From NCBI GenBank assembly GCA_937872175.1, contig CALMPI010000024.1:1-64000 (forward strand): a stretch of 64,000 nucleotides of DNA. Direction: 5' to 3'. The DNA is from an uncultured Flavobacteriales bacterium. Lineage in GTDB: Bacteria; Bacteroidota; Bacteroidia; Flavobacteriales_F; PHOS-HE28. The translations under genes and the position numbers were made by a program. Below the pieces are notes generated by a model that was not told the origin of the DNA, made no database searches, and was given only the letters and a program-made list of their open reading frames with translations. Positions 62,049-64,000 of the stretch are shown one piece after another (within the stretch, counting starts at the first letter, position 1; each line of letters opens with the position of its first letter).

Positions 62049-62612
62049 ATGATGGGAACCCTGGCAATGGAGCCGAAGGCGGGATACGGGCCGGATGCCA
62101 TGGTGGCCGATGCGGCCATCACCGGGCGTATCCGGTCGGTGAGGGGAATGAAGGTGCTCTTGGACCGGGATCTCGCTGAACTCTATGGGGTTGAGGTCAG
62201 GGTCCTCAAGCAGGCGGTGCGGCGGAACCTTGAACGGTTCCCCGAGGACTTCATGTTCCAACTGACACGGCCAGAGGCGGAGGCTTCAAGGTCACAGATC
62301 GTGACCATGAAGCGCGGACAGAACTTCAAGTACCTGCCTTTTGCCTTCACTGAGCATGGCATCCTCATGTTGGCCAATGTGCTCCGCAGCGAGCGGGCCA
62401 TCGCAGTGAGCATCCTCATCATCCGGGTGTTCGCCCGCATGCGCGAGGCGCTGATCCAGCAGCAGGATGTTCTTGCCCAACTGGAGGAGTTGCGTCAACG
62501 GGCCGACGGCCATGATGTGGACATCGCGGGCATCCTGCGTGTCCTGCGGCAGCTCTCGGAGCGCCCTTCACCCCCTCGGCAACGCATCGGCTACAAGCCC
62601 ACCGACAACTGA
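62049..62612 (+). CDS. ORF6N-domain DNA-binding protein
   Basis: 187 residues. The first ~100 residues fit the ORF6N domain: ITGRIRSVRGMKVLLDRDLAELYGVEVRVLKQAVRRNLERFPEDFMFQLT, then FAFTEHGILMLANVLRSERAIAVSILIIRVFARMRE. This phage-derived domain binds DNA and is common in Bacteroidota at variable sites and in phage-plasmid genes. The remainder is a coiled-coil tail (QQDVLAQLEELRQRADGHD). It lies 20 nt upstream of the S24 regulator and may share its transcript. Function unknown. Confidence 0.82.
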   Translation: MMGTLAMEPKAGYGPDAMVADAAITGRIRSVRGMKVLLDRDLAELYGVEVRVLKQAVRRNLERFPEDFMFQLTRPEAEASRSQIVTMKRGQNFKYLPFAFTEHGILMLANVLRSERAIAVSILIIRVFARMREALIQQQDVLAQLEELRQRADGHDVDIAGILRVLRQLSERPSPPRQRIGYKPTDN

Positions 62613-62632
62613 ACGAACAAACGCTATCACCC

Positions 62633-63460
62633 ATGGCAAGCCCTGTTTTCGGAGCCAACCTGAAGCTCCTCCGCCAACGCCGCGGCCGCTCCCAGGAGGA
62701 GACGGCGATCGCGCTCGATGTGAAACGCTCCAGCTACAGCGGGTACGAGAACGGCAGCGCCGAGCCGTCGTTCGACCTGCTGGTGCGCATGAGCGAGTAC
62801 TTCAAGGTGAGCATCGACAAGCTGCTCAAGGATGAGCTCACGGCCCTCAGCGAAAGCCAGCTCGGCATCCTGGAGCGCGGGGGCGACATCGACCTCAGCG
62901 GCCGGCGCCTGCGCGTGCTGGCCACCACGGTGGACCGCGAGGACCGCGAGAACGTGGAGCTGGTGCCCGAGAAGGCCAAGGCCGGCTACGCGCTGGGCTA
63001 CGCCGATCCGGAGTACATCAGCATCCTGCCCACCTTCCAGATGCCCTTCCTGGCCAAGGACCGCAAGTACCGCACCTTCCAGATCAGCGGCGACAGCATG
63101 CCGCCGGTGGGTGATGGTTCGTGGGTCACCGGCGAGTACGTGCAGAACTGGCAGACCATCCGCGATGGGCAGCCCTACATCGTGGTCACCAAGGACGACG
63201 GCATCGTATTCAAGGTGGTGTACAACCAGTTGAAGGACAAGGGCACCCTGCTGCTGTGCAGCACCAATCCGCTCTACGCGCCCTTCGAGGTGCCGGTGAC
63301 CAATGTGCTGGAGGTGTGGAAGTTCGTGCACTTCATCAGCGCCGAGCTGCCCGAGCCCAACATGAGCCGCGATGACCTCGCCCGCAGTGTGGTGGAGCTC
63401 CGTAAGGAGGTGGGCCAGCTGCGCCTGGCCATGGAGCAGCAGGGCCGGCTGGCGTTCTGA
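62633..63460 (+). CDS. XRE-family regulator with S24 (LexA-like) peptidase domain
   Basis: 275 residues. An N-terminal helix-turn-helix (about 7-60; NLKLLRQRRGRSQEETAIALDVKRSSYSGYENGSAEPSFDLL) precedes a C-terminal S24 domain with Ser about 155 (ISGDSMPP) and Lys about 194 (IVFKVVYN). The Ala-Gly pair at about 117-118 (EKAKAGYALG) sits where LexA-like repressors cut themselves on damage. It would repress a damage-inducible set until RecA-stimulated self-cleavage. dinB is its likely target. A coiled-coil tail (VVELRKEVGQLRLAMEQQ) may aid dimerisation. It starts 20 nt after the ORF6N stop. Confidence 0.88.
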   Translation: MASPVFGANLKLLRQRRGRSQEETAIALDVKRSSYSGYENGSAEPSFDLLVRMSEYFKVSIDKLLKDELTALSESQLGILERGGDIDLSGRRLRVLATTVDREDRENVELVPEKAKAGYALGYADPEYISILPTFQMPFLAKDRKYRTFQISGDSMPPVGDGSWVTGEYVQNWQTIRDGQPYIVVTKDDGIVFKVVYNQLKDKGTLLLCSTNPLYAPFEVPVTNVLEVWKFVHFISAELPEPNMSRDDLARSVVELRKEVGQLRLAMEQQGRLAF

Positions 63461-63506
63461 TCCGTCGGCCGTTCAAGCGGTCCCCGGGCACTTCCGGCCG
63501 TGGTGC

Positions 63507-63514
63507 TACCTTGC
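63507..63514 (+). promoter_or_regulatory. -7 promoter box, probably leaderless lipoprotein transcript
   Basis: TACCTTGC, two mismatches from TAnnTTTG, ending 3 nt before the ATG at 63518. It recurs in the same position as in other leaderless genes of the window, hence the call. Confidence 0.4.
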
Positions 63515-63517
63515 GCC

Positions 63518-64000
63518 ATGCCCCGTTCCCTGCGCGACCTGCTGTCGGCCCTGACGGCCGTTCTCCTGCTCACCGGCTGCCTCACCATCGAGGAGAATTA
63601 CACCTTCAAGAAGGACGGAAGCGGCACCATGGAGTACGTGGTGGACATGAGCGCCCTGGGCGAGATGCTCAAGAGCCTTGAGTCCATGAGCGAGGGCAAG
63701 GACGGCGACGAAGGGCCGGGCGACCTGGACATGAAGGACCAGGCGGCCAAGCTCAAGTCCCTGCCCGGTATCAGCAAGGTGAAGGTGAAGAACAAGGAAA
63801 AGTATGTGCAGCGCCTCACCTTCCGCTTCAAGGACCTCACCGCACTGAACGGGGCGCTGAACGTGCTGATGCCGGACAGTACCGGGGCCTCGCATGATTT
63901 CTTCCATTGGGACGGCAGCACCCTGGTGCGCACCAACAACCGGCACGCCCTGGAGATGGGCGACGACATGGGGGCCGACGCCTCCGGTGACAGCACCGAC
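63518..64000 (+). CDS. Lipoprotein, 3' partial
   Basis: 161 residues visible and the frame runs off the window. The start MPRSLRDLLSALTAVLLLTGC is a lipoprotein signal with lipobox LTGC. The mature part has TIEENYTFKKDGSGTMEYVVDMSALGEMLK, an acidic EGKDGDEGPGDLD stretch, and KVKNKEKYVQRLTFRFKDLTALNGALN. I recall similar exported lipoproteins in Bacteroidota with this YTFKKDGSG entry; function unknown. A gene finder would miss it only because the stop is outside the window. Confidence 0.75.
   Translation, partial: MPRSLRDLLSALTAVLLLTGCLTIEENYTFKKDGSGTMEYVVDMSALGEMLKSLESMSEGKDGDEGPGDLDMKDQAAKLKSLPGISKVKVKNKEKYVQRLTFRFKDLTALNGALNVLMPDSTGASHDFFHWDGSTLVRTNNRHALEMGDDMGADASGDSTD

Overview
The window reads as a chromosomal segment of a high-GC Bacteroidota, most likely an uncultured Flavobacteriales lineage (inference). 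The evidence is: five proteins with C-terminal type IX secretion (T9SS) sorting domains; a short primary sigma factor with the Bacteroidota N-terminus [15 protein letters not shown]; a fused branched-chain 2-oxoacid dehydrogenase E1; a TonB receptor coupled to a DUF4249 lipoprotein; and, ahead of about twenty genes on both strands, a Bacteroidota -7 promoter box (TAnnTTTG-like), often only 3-6 nt before the start codon.

0-14 kb: the 3' end of a Cys-rich, tandem-repeat T9SS surface protein; long-form GAPDH; the primary sigma factor; a DegP/HtrA protease; dapF-mltG; a phosphohexomutase; a giant FG-GAP-repeat T9SS protein. 14-23 kb: a DUF2279 protein, a NUDIX hydrolase, an Smr protein, the RNase P RNA, two secreted proteins, thioredoxin reductase and the TonB receptor/DUF4249 pair. 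23-39 kb: a tRNA-Pro preceded by an exact-length degenerate tandem copy; a lipoprotein M1 aminopeptidase; a fused E1 dehydrogenase with an esterase; an AIM24 protein; a small holin-like membrane protein; PDZ, subtilase and ThuA T9SS proteins; an S4 protein; tRNA-Arg; typA; and a squalene-cyclase-fold protein.

39-46.7 kb: a tightly overlapping five-gene minus-strand operon (nucleotidyltransferase, radical SAM, methyltransferase, radical SAM, methyltransferase), divergent from a GT39-like membrane glycosyltransferase. This is a candidate uncharacterised biosynthetic system. 46.9-64 kb: a DnaE-type polymerase carrying three in-frame repeat insertions; an ABC transporter operon with two tandem permease-M1 aminopeptidase fusions; a low-GC PD-(D/E)XK-like gene that appears inserted next to a gene remnant; a four-helix-bundle protein; dinB preceded by a ten-codon copy of its own start; an ORF6N protein; an XRE-S24 (LexA-like) regulator; and a partial lipoprotein.

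DnaE, DinB and the S24 regulator plausibly form a dispersed damage-inducible mutagenesis set. The stretch between dnaE and the S24 regulator is rich in palindromes and in three copies of a structured repeat, and looks like the most plastic part of the window. Most remaining genes are housekeeping or envelope functions.
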